From positions 1-40,758 of the forward strand of contig CACDQQ010000008.1 in the NCBI GenBank assembly GCA_902555065.1: 40,758 nucleotides of DNA, given 5' to 3'. Positions 1 through 9,043 of this stretch are shown here, piece after piece. Positions within the stretch are counted from its first letter, which is position 1; the number at the start of each line of letters is the position of its first letter. Position numbers and translations under genes: made by a program. The notes under the pieces were generated by a model. That model did no database searches and was not told the origin of the DNA. It saw only the letters and a list, made by a program, of their open reading frames with translations. Source of the stretch: an uncultured Pelagibacteraceae bacterium. GTDB lineage: Bacteria > Pseudomonadota > Alphaproteobacteria > Pelagibacterales > Pelagibacteraceae.

Positions 1-937
1 TTCTTCTTAGATCGATAGCAACTCTTATTCCTTCTCTGTTAGATTCATCCCTTATGTCACTTATACCTTCAATTTTTTTATCTCTAACTAATTCTGCAAT
101 TTTTTCATTTAAGTTAGATTTGTTCACTTGATAAGGTATTGACGTAATTACCAATCTATCTTTACCATTTTTAAGATTTTCAACATTTATTTCACCTCTA
201 ATTTTAAAAGAGCCTCTACCTGTCTTGTATCCTTCTCTAATAATATCTTTACCGATAATAACTCCACCAGTTGGAAAATCAGGGCCAGGAATATGCTTCA
301 TTAACTCTTTAACTTTAATATCTTTATTTTTTATAAGCGCTAAAGTTCCATCAATAATTTCACCAAGATTATGTGGTGGTATACTAGTTGCCATACCAAC
401 AGCGATACCGCCAGCTCCATTTACCAAAAGATTAGGATATTGAGCTGGCAGCACTGTAGGTTCTTGCTCAGTTTCGTCGTAGTTACTTTTAAATGAGACA
501 GTATTTTTTTCTATATCATCAATCAAAAATTGAGATATTTTTGCAAGTTTTGTTTCTGTATACCTCATTGCTGCAGGTGGATCACCATCGATTGAACCAA
601 AATTGCCCTGACCATCAATTAAAGGAACACTCATTGAAAAATCTTGGACCATTCTAACCAAGGCATCATACACAGCTTGATCACCATGCGGATGATATTT
701 ACCAATTACGTCTCCAACAATTCTTGCAGATTTTCTAAATTGTTTTGACCAATCAAAACCACCTTTGTGCATTGCATATAAAATTCTTCTGTGAACAGGT
801 TTAAGTCCATCTCTTATATCGGGTAATGCCCTACTAATTATTACGCTCATTGCGTAAGATAAATATGATGAACTCATTTCATCATACATCGAAATTGGTT
901 TAATATTTAAATCTTTAGTTACTTCGTTTTTTTGCAT
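1..937 (-). CDS. gyrA: DNA gyrase subunit A, 5' part only (runs off the left edge)
   Basis: Catalytic subunit of type II topoisomerase, which introduces negative supercoils with GyrB. The visible 312 codons cover the N-terminal breakage-reunion domain: [20 protein letters not shown] (residues 36-55), GKYHPHGD (79-86), [12 protein letters not shown] (108-119) and the catalytic tyrosine Y126 in AAMRYTE. The [20 protein letters not shown] stretch follows. The C-terminal beta-pinwheel lies outside the window. ATG at 937 is the first codon of the conserved N-terminus. ssb ends 4 bp upstream on the same strand, so the two are probably co-transcribed. The residue equivalent to E. coli S83 is Gln (Q87). 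ParC is the alternative, but the motif spacing fits GyrA. Confidence 0.95.
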   Translation of the reverse strand, partial: MQKNEVTKDLNIKPISMYDEMSSSYLSYAMSVIISRALPDIRDGLKPVHRRILYAMHKGGFDWSKQFRKSARIVGDVIGKYHPHGDQAVYDALVRMVQDFSMSVPLIDGQGNFGSIDGDPPAAMRYTETKLAKISQFLIDDIEKNTVSFKSNYDETEQEPTVLPAQYPNLLVNGAGGIAVGMATSIPPHNLGEIIDGTLALIKNKDIKVKELMKHIPGPDFPTGGVIIGKDIIREGYKTGRGSFKIRGEINVENLKNGKDRLVITSIPYQVNKSNLNEKIAELVRDKKIEGISDIRDESNREGIRVAIDLRR

Positions 938-941
938 TTAT

Positions 942-1388
942 TTAGAAAGGGATATCGTCGTCTAACTCGTTTTGAGCCATAGAACTATCATCAAAACTTT
1001 GTTTGTTGTCTTGAGATGGAATTGAATTTTGATTTCCTCCACCTAACATTGTTAATGATGAATTGTATCCTTGAATTAAAATTTCAGTAGAATATTTATC
1101 TTGTCCTGATTGTTCATCTTTCCATTTTCTAGTAGTCAGTTGTCCTTCAACGTATACTTGTGCTCCTTTTTTTAAATATTGTTGAACTACATTTACTAGT
1201 CCTTCATTGAAAACAACTACTCTATGCCATTCAGTTTTTTCTTTTTTTTCACCGGTATTTTTATCTTTCCATGATTGACTAGTAGCTAGGCTTAATCTTG
1301 CTACACTTTTACCGTTAACCATTTGTTTAATTTCTGGATCTGCGCCTAATCGACCGATTAAAAGTACTTTATTTAAGCTTCCTGCCAT
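942..1388 (-). CDS. ssb: Single-stranded DNA-binding protein
   Basis: Coats single-stranded DNA in replication, repair and recombination. It has an N-terminal OB fold (about residues 4-110) starting [17 protein letters not shown], with WHRVVVF and [14 protein letters not shown] strands. A short Gln/Asn/Ser-rich linker leads to the acidic tip DDDIPF, which recruits partner proteins. At 148 aa it is slightly shorter than E. coli SSB because the linker is short. It sits 4 bp upstream of gyrA on the same strand and diverges from uvrA across an 80-bp gap that holds a perfect palindrome. The family assignment is secure. Confidence 0.97.
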   Translation of the reverse strand: MAGSLNKVLLIGRLGADPEIKQMVNGKSVARLSLATSQSWKDKNTGEKKEKTEWHRVVVFNEGLVNVVQQYLKKGAQVYVEGQLTTRKWKDEQSGQDKYSTEILIQGYNSSLTMLGGGNQNSIPSQDNKQSFDDSSMAQNELDDDIPF

Positions 1389-1405
1389 AATATTTATATA
1401 TTTGA

Positions 1406-1423
1406 AATGTTATTTATAACATT
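1406..1423. promoter_or_regulatory. Perfect 8-2-8 palindrome between ssb and uvrA, candidate operator
   Basis: AATGTTAT-TT-ATAACATT is centred in the only non-coding DNA between divergent ssb and uvrA. Its half-sites match those of the Zur box at 22,028 (TGTTAT...ATAACA), but the spacer is 2 nt instead of 3. It could bind a dimeric repressor or be a chance palindrome in AT-rich DNA. It does not match the alphaproteobacterial LexA box GTTC-N7-GTTC. Confidence 0.35.
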
Positions 1424-1468
1424 AATAGGCTTGAATATTAATTTTATTAATCTAAAGCAACTAAAATT

Positions 1469-4345
1469 ATGCTTAAAAAGATACTTATTAAGGGCGCAAA
1501 AGAGCACAATTTAAAGAATATTTCACTAGAGATTCCTAAAGACAAATTTGTTGTAATAACGGGTCTATCTGGGTCAGGAAAATCATCATTAGCATTCGAT
1601 ACTGTCTATGCAGAAGGTCAAAGACGATATGTTGAAAGTTTATCTGCATATGCAAGACAGTTTTTAGACAAAATGAAAAAACCAAATGTAGATTTAATTG
1701 AAGGTTTGAGTCCAGCAATTTCAATAGAACAAAAAAATACTTCTAAAAATCCAAGATCAACAGTTGCAACAGTAACCGAAATATACGATTACATGAGAGT
1801 ACTTTATGCAAGAGCTGGGATACCCTATTCTCCATTCACAGGTAAACCAATTACTTCACAAACTATTAGTCAAATTGTTGATAAGATTAAAGAATTACCA
1901 AAAAAATCTACAATATATTTATATGCTCCAGTCGTGCGAGGACGTAAGGGTGAATACAAAAAAGATATATTAGGATACAAAAAAAGAGGATTTAGAAAAA
2001 TCAAAGTTGATGACCAATTGTATGATATTGAAAGTGTTCCAGAATTAAATAAAAAACTTAAACACGATATTTCAATTTTAGTTGATAGAATTGTAATAAA
2101 TTCCTCATTAGGAAACAGATTAGCTGAAAGTGTTGAAACAGCTGTTAATTTAGCAAATGGATTACTTTTTGTTGAATATGAAAATGAAACACTTCCAAAA
2201 AAATACAGAAAAATTGAAAAATTAATTTTCTCAACCAAATTTGCTTGTCCCGAAAGTGGTTTCACTATCGAGGAAATTGAACCAAGACTTTTCTCATTTA
2301 ACAGTCCTTATGGAGCATGTGAAGAATGCGAAGGTATTGGAATGAAATTAAATGTTGATCCAAATTTAGTTATTCCAAATGAAAAAAAATCTATTGCAGA
2401 TGGTGCTATCGAACCTTGGGCAAAATCTACATCAATGTATTACGCTCAAACATTGGCATCTTTATCTAAACATTATGGTTTTTCATTAGATGATAAATGG
2501 TCAAAACTACCAAAAAAAATTAAGGATGTAATTTTATATGGATCTGATGATGAAGAAATTAAATTTACTTACGACGATGGCTATGAGAAGTATTCGCATA
2601 AAAAAACCTTTGAAGGTGTTGTCAATAATCTAGAAAGAAGATATTTAGAAACAGATAGCGATTGGAAAAGAGAAGAAATTGCTCAATATCAATCTGATAC
2701 AAAATGTGAAAGATGCAATGGTTATCGATTAAAAGATGAAGCTCTGTGTGTTAAAATAAATGAATTAAACATAAGCCAAGTTACAGAAAAATCAATTTTT
2801 GATGCTAAGGAATGGTTTAAATCTTTAGAAGTTAAATTAGACAAAAGACAAATTAAAATTGCTCAACATATATTAAAAGAAATTAATGAACGTTTAGATT
2901 TTCTTTTAAATGTTGGTCTTGACTATTTAACTTTATCTAGAGAGTCTGGAACATTATCTGGTGGTGAGGCACAAAGGATTAGACTAGCTTCACAAATAGG
3001 ATCAGGTTTAACTGGAGTTCTATACGTTTTAGATGAACCATCAATTGGTTTACATCAAAAAGATAATGTTAAGCTTATAGATGCATTAAAAAGATTAAGA
3101 GATTTAGGTAATACTGTTATTGTTGTTGAGCACGATACAGAAACAATGGAGAATGCAGATCATATAATAGATTTAGGACCTGAAGCTGGAAATAAAGGTG
3201 GAGAAATTGTTGCTGAAGGTACATATGAGCAAATTTTAAAAAATGACAAAAGTATTACTGGAAGATATTTATCAAATAAGAGTTTCATACCTATTCCAAA
3301 AAATAGAAGACTTGCAAAAAATGGTAGATTTTTAGAAATTAATGGTGCATCTGGAAATAATTTAAATAACGTAAATTTAAAAATACCTTTAGGTAGTTTC
3401 ACTTGTGTTACTGGTGTATCTGGAAGTGGTAAATCTACTTTGATACTTCAAACTTTATACAATGCATTAAATCTTACTTTGAATAATAATAAGTCTAGAA
3501 AAATTCCTCAGCCATTTAGAGGATTTAAAGGAATAGAATTAATTGATAAAGTTATAGATATTGATCAATCACCCATTGGTAGAACTCCTAGGTCAAATCC
3601 TGCTACATATACTGGAGCTTTTGGTCCTATAAGAGACTGGTTTACCAATTTACCTGAAGCAAAAAGTAGAGGCTATAAACCTGGAAGATTTTCTTTCAAT
3701 GTAAAGGGTGGAAGATGTGAAGCATGTGAAGGAGATGGTGTAATTACTTACGAAATGCACTTTCTTCCTGATGTTTACATAACATGCGATGAATGCAAAG
3801 GCACTAGATACAACAGAGAAACATTAGAGATTAAATTCAAAGATAAGAGTATTGCAGATGTTTTAAATATGACTGTTGATGAAGGATGTGAGTATTTTGA
3901 AAATATTTCAAACATCAAAACCAAACTTCTAACGTTAAAGAAAGTTGGTCTTGGCTACATAAAAATTGGTCAACAAGCTACAACTCTTTCTGGTGGAGAG
4001 GCTCAGCGTATAAAGCTTGCTAAAGAATTATCTAAAAGGTCTACAGGAAGAACAATGTATATTTTAGATGAACCAACTACTGGATTGCATCAACATGATA
4101 TAAAAAAACTTTTGGAAATTTTACACACATTTGTTGCAACGGGTAATTCAGTTGTTGTTATTGAGCATAATTTAGATGTTATTAAAACTGCCGATTATAT
4201 TGTAGATATGGGACCCGAGGGCGGTGTTAAAGGTGGAAATATTATTGCTGAAGGCAAACCTGAGGAAGTTGCAAAAGTAAAAGATAGCTATACAGGTAAA
4301 TTTTTAAAGCCTTTATTAGATACAAAATTTAAAAAAACCGCTTAA
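1469..4345 (+). CDS. uvrA: UvrABC excinuclease subunit A
   Basis: ABC-type ATPase that recognises bulky DNA lesions and loads UvrB in nucleotide excision repair. Two nucleotide-binding halves are complete. Walker A1 is GLSGSGKSS (32-40) and a second GVSGSGKST lies near residue 650. Two ABC signatures, [16 protein letters not shown] and [15 protein letters not shown], are each followed by a YxLDEP Walker B. The second zinc module (CEACEGDG...CDECKG) is intact. The first reads C260-PE-S263 ... C284-EE-C287, so one of the four cysteines seen in E. coli is Ser. At 958 aa it is of normal length. ATG at 1469 begins the conserved [18 protein letters not shown]. It diverges from ssb. Confidence 0.98.
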   Translation: MLKKILIKGAKEHNLKNISLEIPKDKFVVITGLSGSGKSSLAFDTVYAEGQRRYVESLSAYARQFLDKMKKPNVDLIEGLSPAISIEQKNTSKNPRSTVATVTEIYDYMRVLYARAGIPYSPFTGKPITSQTISQIVDKIKELPKKSTIYLYAPVVRGRKGEYKKDILGYKKRGFRKIKVDDQLYDIESVPELNKKLKHDISILVDRIVINSSLGNRLAESVETAVNLANGLLFVEYENETLPKKYRKIEKLIFSTKFACPESGFTIEEIEPRLFSFNSPYGACEECEGIGMKLNVDPNLVIPNEKKSIADGAIEPWAKSTSMYYAQTLASLSKHYGFSLDDKWSKLPKKIKDVILYGSDDEEIKFTYDDGYEKYSHKKTFEGVVNNLERRYLETDSDWKREEIAQYQSDTKCERCNGYRLKDEALCVKINELNISQVTEKSIFDAKEWFKSLEVKLDKRQIKIAQHILKEINERLDFLLNVGLDYLTLSRESGTLSGGEAQRIRLASQIGSGLTGVLYVLDEPSIGLHQKDNVKLIDALKRLRDLGNTVIVVEHDTETMENADHIIDLGPEAGNKGGEIVAEGTYEQILKNDKSITGRYLSNKSFIPIPKNRRLAKNGRFLEINGASGNNLNNVNLKIPLGSFTCVTGVSGSGKSTLILQTLYNALNLTLNNNKSRKIPQPFRGFKGIELIDKVIDIDQSPIGRTPRSNPATYTGAFGPIRDWFTNLPEAKSRGYKPGRFSFNVKGGRCEACEGDGVITYEMHFLPDVYITCDECKGTRYNRETLEIKFKDKSIADVLNMTVDEGCEYFENISNIKTKLLTLKKVGLGYIKIGQQATTLSGGEAQRIKLAKELSKRSTGRTMYILDEPTTGLHQHDIKKLLEILHTFVATGNSVVVIEHNLDVIKTADYIVDMGPEGGVKGGNIIAEGKPEEVAKVKDSYTGKFLKPLLDTKFKKTA

Positions 4346-4380
4346 TCTTTTTAGAAAAATAATATAAAATCATCTTATAG

Positions 4381-4983
4381 ATGACTTCGATATTACAATC
4401 ATTATCAAAGACTGTTCATTTATCATTGGCTATTGCAATATTACTATTTATTGGTCTTTACATAGGTAATGGTGGATTTGATTTTGATGTTTTATTTTGG
4501 AGCTGGTTATTAAGATACGTACATGTAACTGTAAGTATTATGTGGATTGGTTTACTGTGGTATTTCAATTTTGTTCAAATTCCTAACATGGCTAAAATTC
4601 CAGACGAACAAAAACCAGCAATAGGCAAGGTTATAGCTCCTGCAGCATTATTTTGGTTTAGATGGGCAGCATTATTTACAATCATATCAGGATTATTATT
4701 AGCCTATTTTAATGGATACGTTCATCAAGCGATGACATTAGGAATTGGATCAGGTGGCGGAAAAAATACTGCAATAGGAATTGGAATGTGGTTAGGATTA
4801 ATAATGGCATTCAATGTTTGGTTTGTTATTTGGCCAAATCAAAAAAGAGCTTTAGGTATGGTTGAGTGTGAACCTGAAGTTAAAGCTAAATCAGCAAAGA
4901 CTGCAATGCTGTTTTCTAGAACAAACACACTTTTATCATTACCAATGTTATTAACAATGGTAGCGGCACAAAATCTTTACTAA
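4381..4983 (+). CDS. Membrane protein like the N-terminal domain of PuuD-type urate oxidase
   Basis: 200-aa integral membrane protein with about five hydrophobic helices (roughly 12-30, 38-64, 86-110, 130-152, 180-198). The segment RYVHVTVSIMWIGLLWYFNF (45-64) and the later FWFRWAALFTIISG and MWLGLIMAFNVWFVIWPNQK resemble the Urate_ox_N domain found in front of cytochrome c in PuuD. The cytochrome c half is absent: no CxxCH occurs and the gene ends in a clean stop. H48 and H115 could bind heme or metal, which is inference. It follows uvrA by 35 bp on the same strand, and its TAA abuts the secF stop with no gap. It should not be called urate oxidase on this evidence. Confidence 0.75.
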   Translation: MTSILQSLSKTVHLSLAIAILLFIGLYIGNGGFDFDVLFWSWLLRYVHVTVSIMWIGLLWYFNFVQIPNMAKIPDEQKPAIGKVIAPAALFWFRWAALFTIISGLLLAYFNGYVHQAMTLGIGSGGGKNTAIGIGMWLGLIMAFNVWFVIWPNQKRALGMVECEPEVKAKSAKTAMLFSRTNTLLSLPMLLTMVAAQNLY

Positions 4984-5877
4984 TTATTCTTTTTCTTCCT
5001 TAACAATCGTTCTTTGGCTAACTTTTAAAGATATTAGTACTGGGTTTGCAATGTAAATGGATGAATAAGTTCCAAAAATTACTCCTAATATCATTGCTAA
5101 TGAAAATCCTTTTAATATTTCTCCACCAAAAATAAATATAGATAAAAGTGCCAACAATGTAGTAACTGAGGTTATTATTGTTCGTGATAAAGTTTCATTT
5201 ATTGAGATATTTGTTAGTTCAAATATTTTAACATCTGCATATTTACGCAAATTTTCTCTAACTCTATCAAATATTACAACTGTATCATTCATTGAATATC
5301 CAACTATTGTTAAAACAGCTGCAACGATAGAAAGATTGATTTCTAATGAAAATACAGAAAATACTCCTAATGTAATTATAACGTCATGAAATAAAGCTAA
5401 AATAGCTCCAAGACTAAATTGCCACTCAAATCTGATCCAAATATATAAAAGCATAGCCGCCAAAGATAAAGCTATCGCTATTACACCTGATCTCAAAAGT
5501 TCTGCACTAACTTTTGGCCCAACATTTTCTACTCTTCTAAAATCAACCGTACCTATAGAATTTGATAGCTTAGTTTTTATCTCTTCTATAAATTGAGGGT
5601 CATTTGAATTTTGTTTTTCAAATTTAACTACAAAATCTGTTTCATTACCAAAATTTTTCACTGAAACATCACCAAGATTCATTTGATTAAAACTATCTCT
5701 TATTTTTGTGATATTAGCAGAAGATTTGTCAGTTCTTAGCTCTATTAAAGTACCCCCTTTAAAATCAACACCAAAATTCAATCCTTTAAAAACTAAGAAA
5801 ACTAAGGAAGCAATGATTAATATACCTGAAAGTATATTAAAACTTTTATAAAACTTATTAAAATAGATTGTTTTCAT
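4984..5877 (-). CDS. secF: Protein translocase subunit SecF
   Basis: RND-like membrane partner of SecD that uses the proton-motive force to help complete Sec export. The 297 aa show an N-terminal helix, then FGVDFKGGTLIELR (about 31-44), a periplasmic P1-type region to about 120, and five C-terminal helices. These include VAAVLTIVGYSMNDTVVIFD with the conserved family Asp and ETLSRTIITSVTTLLALL. Its ATG overlaps the secD TAA by one base (TAATG), which implies translational coupling in yajC-secD-secF. The stop codon touches the stop of the convergent upstream gene. Confidence 0.97.
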   Translation of the reverse strand: MKTIYFNKFYKSFNILSGILIIASLVFLVFKGLNFGVDFKGGTLIELRTDKSSANITKIRDSFNQMNLGDVSVKNFGNETDFVVKFEKQNSNDPQFIEEIKTKLSNSIGTVDFRRVENVGPKVSAELLRSGVIAIALSLAAMLLYIWIRFEWQFSLGAILALFHDVIITLGVFSVFSLEINLSIVAAVLTIVGYSMNDTVVIFDRVRENLRKYADVKIFELTNISINETLSRTIITSVTTLLALLSIFIFGGEILKGFSLAMILGVIFGTYSSIYIANPVLISLKVSQRTIVKEEKE

Positions 5878-7430
5878 TATATAAGTTTTTCCTTGTGTTT
5901 ATTTTTGATGACATAGTAAGCAGTAATCAAACGAGCAATAAAATATACTGAAAATAGTGTTGTAAGTATTCCAACTCCAAGTGTTATAGAAAATCCTTTA
6001 ATTGGACCTGAGCCCATAAAAAATAGGATTACTGCAGCGATTAAAGTTGTAATATTAGCATCTAAAATTGTTGTTCGTGATTTTGTATAACCAGAATCAA
6101 AAGCTACAATTGAATTATTTTCATTTTTTAATTCTTCTTTAATTCTCTCAAAAATTAAAACATTTGCATCAACAGCCATACCTACTGTTAAAATAATACC
6201 TGCAATTCCAGGGAGTGTAAGAGTTGCTTCAAATAATGTTAGAATACCGACTAATAAAAATAAATTAGAAATTAAGGCTAAGTTAGCAATCAATCCAAAA
6301 AATCTATATTTATAAAACATAAAGGCAACGACTAAGATAAATCCTATTATCAATGACATAATTCCTGCATTAATTGAGTCTTTTCCAAGGTCAGGACCTA
6401 CAGTTCTTTCTTCGATAATATTAAGTGGAGCCGGTAAAGCACCTGATCTTAAGAGTAAAGCTAAATCTGTTGCTGATTGAAAGGTGAAATTACCAGATAT
6501 CTGTCCATTTCCTCCAATAATTGGTTCTCTGACTTCAGGAGCGCTAATAATTTTTCCATCCAAAACAATTGCCAACCTTTTTCCAACACCATTTGAAGTC
6601 GCCTTACCGAACTTTTTTGCTCCCACTCTATCCAAAGTAAATGATACAACTGTCTCATTAGTTTGATTATTCATAGTTGGCTTGGCATCCATAAGATTAT
6701 CACCACTTAAAACAATTCGTTTACTAACAATGGCTTCACTAGAGCCATCCTCAAAAGAAAGTTTTTCTGTTCCAAATGATTCTTCAGAACTACTGGATAT
6801 AAATTGGAATGTTAAGTTTGCAGTTTTACCTAATAAAGATTTAATTCTACCAGGATCATCTAGTCCTGGTAACTCAACAAGAATTCGATCATTGCCTCTT
6901 TTTAAAATATTTGGCTCATTAGTTCCTACTTCATCAACTCTTCTTCTTACAATTTCAATTGCTTGATCTAATGAAGAATTTTTTAACAATACCAATCCAT
7001 AGTCAGAAAATTCTAATTTGAATGATGTATCCATGTTTTCAATGTTAAATTGATGCGATTTGTATTGTTGAAAATATGGATTTATCTCACTTTTATCATC
7101 ATCTAATAGAGATTTAACTTCCTCAATTTTAGAATTTTCAACATCAAATACAATTGACTTATCCTCAATTACAAAATTTCTAACCTTAATATCTTTATCT
7201 TTGAAAAATTTTTTAAACTCTAAGACTTTACTTTGTAGTCTTTGAGTAATGACTGGTTCGTTATCTATTTCTAATAATAAATAAGAACCACCTTGTAGAT
7301 CTAATCCTAATTTTATATTTTTGGAGAAAAATTCATCGTCAACTTTTGTAAAGTTTGAAATAGTAAAATAGGAAATTATAAGTGTAAAAATTAAAACACT
7401 AAAAACTCTTAATTTAGAAAAATATAACAC
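5877..7430 (-). CDS. secD: Protein translocase subunit SecD
   Basis: Large subunit of the SecDF export motor. The 517 aa contain an N-terminal membrane helix (about 8-25), the conserved KLGLDLQGGSYLLLEID, and the P1 periplasmic domain with RRRVDEVGTNEPNILKRGND and ILVELPGLDDP. Then come the head region and five C-terminal helices with LTVGMAVDANVLIFERIKEE and the SRTTILDANITTLIAAVILF signature. The start is GTG at 7430, 12 bp after yajC; no in-frame ATG precedes the membrane helix. It is one base overlapped with secF. Length is close to alphaproteobacterial SecD. Confidence 0.97.
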   Translation of the reverse strand: MLYFSKLRVFSVLIFTLIISYFTISNFTKVDDEFFSKNIKLGLDLQGGSYLLLEIDNEPVITQRLQSKVLEFKKFFKDKDIKVRNFVIEDKSIVFDVENSKIEEVKSLLDDDKSEINPYFQQYKSHQFNIENMDTSFKLEFSDYGLVLLKNSSLDQAIEIVRRRVDEVGTNEPNILKRGNDRILVELPGLDDPGRIKSLLGKTANLTFQFISSSSEESFGTEKLSFEDGSSEAIVSKRIVLSGDNLMDAKPTMNNQTNETVVSFTLDRVGAKKFGKATSNGVGKRLAIVLDGKIISAPEVREPIIGGNGQISGNFTFQSATDLALLLRSGALPAPLNIIEERTVGPDLGKDSINAGIMSLIIGFILVVAFMFYKYRFFGLIANLALISNLFLLVGILTLFEATLTLPGIAGIILTVGMAVDANVLIFERIKEELKNENNSIVAFDSGYTKSRTTILDANITTLIAAVILFFMGSGPIKGFSITLGVGILTTLFSVYFIARLITAYYVIKNKHKEKLI

Positions 7431-7442
7431 TTTAAGAAGTTA

Positions 7443-7727
7443 TTATTTTTTTGGTTCAGCTTTAGTAACTAGTCCTTGTATTCCTGTAGCTCGAACAATT
7501 TCAACTTTAACATTATCAGCTATCATAACTTCTACTTTTTCATTATCGATAACTCGTTCTACAGTGCCAACGATACCACCAGAAGTAATAACTTTATCTC
7601 CACGCTTTAAAGCTTCAACCATAGCCTTATGTTCTTTCACTTTCTTTTGCTGAGGTCTAATTAAGAAAAAATAAAATATTACGAATATTAAAATTAGGGG
7701 TATAAATTGTCCAATTCCTGCATCCAT
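7443..7727 (-). CDS. yajC: Preprotein translocase accessory subunit YajC
   Basis: Small single-pass protein that associates with SecDF. The 94 aa have one N-terminal helix (FIPLILIFVIFYFFLIRP, about 8-25), the QQKKVKEHKAMVEALKRGDKVITSGG signature just after it, and a C-terminal beta-rich cytosolic domain. It is the first gene of yajC-secD-secF. An AAGGAC ribosome-binding site (7733-7738) precedes the ATG, and a 56-bp gap separates it from serS upstream. Confidence 0.95.
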   Translation of the reverse strand: MDAGIGQFIPLILIFVIFYFFLIRPQQKKVKEHKAMVEALKRGDKVITSGGIVGTVERVIDNEKVEVMIADNVKVEIVRATGIQGLVTKAEPKK

Positions 7728-7753
7728 GTTAAGTCCTTAAAAAGTTATGATTA

Positions 7754-7780
7754 TTTATACTATATACTTTTAGAAGACAA
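7754..7780 (-). promoter_or_regulatory. Possible promoter of yajC-secDF
   Basis: Reading the minus strand there is TTGTCT (7780-7775) and TATAAA (7759-7754) with a 15-nt spacer, about 27 bp before the yajC start and inside the only gap of the serS-yajC region. The spacer is short and the AT content makes chance matches likely, so this is tentative. Confidence 0.3.
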
Positions 7781-7783
7781 CTC

Positions 7784-9043
7784 TTAATTGATACCTATTT
7801 TCTCCATATTGTTCATATATGGTCTTAGTTTTTCAGGAATAATTATTGATCCATCCTCAGTTTGATAATTTTCTAATATTGCAATTAAGGTTCTACCAAC
7901 AGCAAGTCCGCTCCCATTTAAAGTACCTACAAATTCATTTTCGTTATTATTATTTTTATATCTAGCTTTCATTCTTTTTGCTTGGAATGTTCCACACGAA
8001 GAACAGCTTGATATTTCTCTATATTTATTTTCAGATGGAAGCCAAACCTCTATGTCATAAGTTTTTTCTGCACTAAAACCCATATCACCAGTGCTTAAAA
8101 TAATTTTTCTGTAAGGTAATTGTAAATCATCTAAAATTTTAGTTGCACAATTAGTCATTCTCTCTAGTTCTTCAATGCATTTATTATTTTCTACAATACT
8201 GACTAATTCAACTTTATAAAATTGATGTTGTCTAATCATGCCCTTTGTATCTTTACCATAACTTCCTGCTTCTTTTCTAAAACAAGGTGTTGATGCAACT
8301 AATCTCATTGGCAAAGATTTTAGATTTAATATCTGATTTTTAACCATATTAGTTAAGATCACTTCAGCAGTAGGGATTAAAAACTTTCTGTCATTTTTAT
8401 CATCAAACTTAATTTCGAATTGATCATTTTCAAATTTGGGCAATTGGCCAGTTCCAAACATAGTGTTGTCTGTAGCCATTAAAGGTGGAGAGATTTCAGT
8501 GTAGCCATTATTATTTACATGTGTATCAATCATAAAATTAGAAATTGCTCTTTCTAATGATGCTAATTTGTCTTTAACAAAAACAAATCTTGATCCAGTT
8601 GTTTTTGTTGCTAAATCAAAATCTAACATATTCAGTTTTTCACCAATTTCATAATGAGATTTTGGTTTAAAACTCATTACTTTAATTTCACCTGATTTTA
8701 CAACCTCTTTATTGCTATTTTCATCCTTACCTACGGGGACATCATTCAATGGTAAATTAGGAATATTACTTAATATCTGATCAAGTTGGTCTTTAATATT
8801 TTTTTGATTTTTACTTAAATCATCTATTTTATTTGAAATTTCTTTTGACTTTTCAAAAAGGGTTTCATCTTTAGATTTAGAAATAGTTTTTTTTTCCATT
8901 TCTAATTTTTCTTTTTCTTGAATTAATTTTCTATTTTCTTCATCAAGATTTAATATTTGGTCAAAGTCTACATCAACGTTTCGATTTTTAATTGTATTTT
9001 TAAAATTATCGATATCTTTTCTAATATCCTTAATATTGTGCAT
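7784..9043 (-). CDS. serS: Seryl-tRNA synthetase
   Basis: Class II synthetase that charges tRNA-Ser and tRNA-Sec. The N-terminal antiparallel coiled coil (about residues 25-105, rich in Lys/Glu heptads) is present. The catalytic domain has class II motif 2 around CFRKEAGSYGKDTKGMIRQH and motif 3 at GSGLAVGRTLIAILENYQ. At 419 aa it is normal for the family. The ATG at 9043 lies 14 bp inside the tatC 3' end, so translation is probably coupled to tatC. In many alphaproteobacteria surE and pcm follow serS; here yajC comes next. Confidence 0.97.
   Translation of the reverse strand: MHNIKDIRKDIDNFKNTIKNRNVDVDFDQILNLDEENRKLIQEKEKLEMEKKTISKSKDETLFEKSKEISNKIDDLSKNQKNIKDQLDQILSNIPNLPLNDVPVGKDENSNKEVVKSGEIKVMSFKPKSHYEIGEKLNMLDFDLATKTTGSRFVFVKDKLASLERAISNFMIDTHVNNNGYTEISPPLMATDNTMFGTGQLPKFENDQFEIKFDDKNDRKFLIPTAEVILTNMVKNQILNLKSLPMRLVASTPCFRKEAGSYGKDTKGMIRQHQFYKVELVSIVENNKCIEELERMTNCATKILDDLQLPYRKIILSTGDMGFSAEKTYDIEVWLPSENKYREISSCSSCGTFQAKRMKARYKNNNNENEFVGTLNGSGLAVGRTLIAILENYQTEDGSIIIPEKLRPYMNNMEKIGIN

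Noticed and set aside
225..443. Plus-strand 72-codon open frame
   Set aside because: Shadow of gyrA, whose minus-strand frame has clear conserved motifs over the same bases.
1389..1468. LexA-type SOS box between ssb and uvrA
   Set aside because: No GTTC-N7-GTTC or CTGT-N8-ACAG pattern was found; only the TGTTAT/ATAACA palindrome is present.
1870..2265. Minus-strand 131-codon frame inside uvrA
   Set aside because: Antisense shadow of a strongly conserved gene, with no protein-like pattern or start signal.
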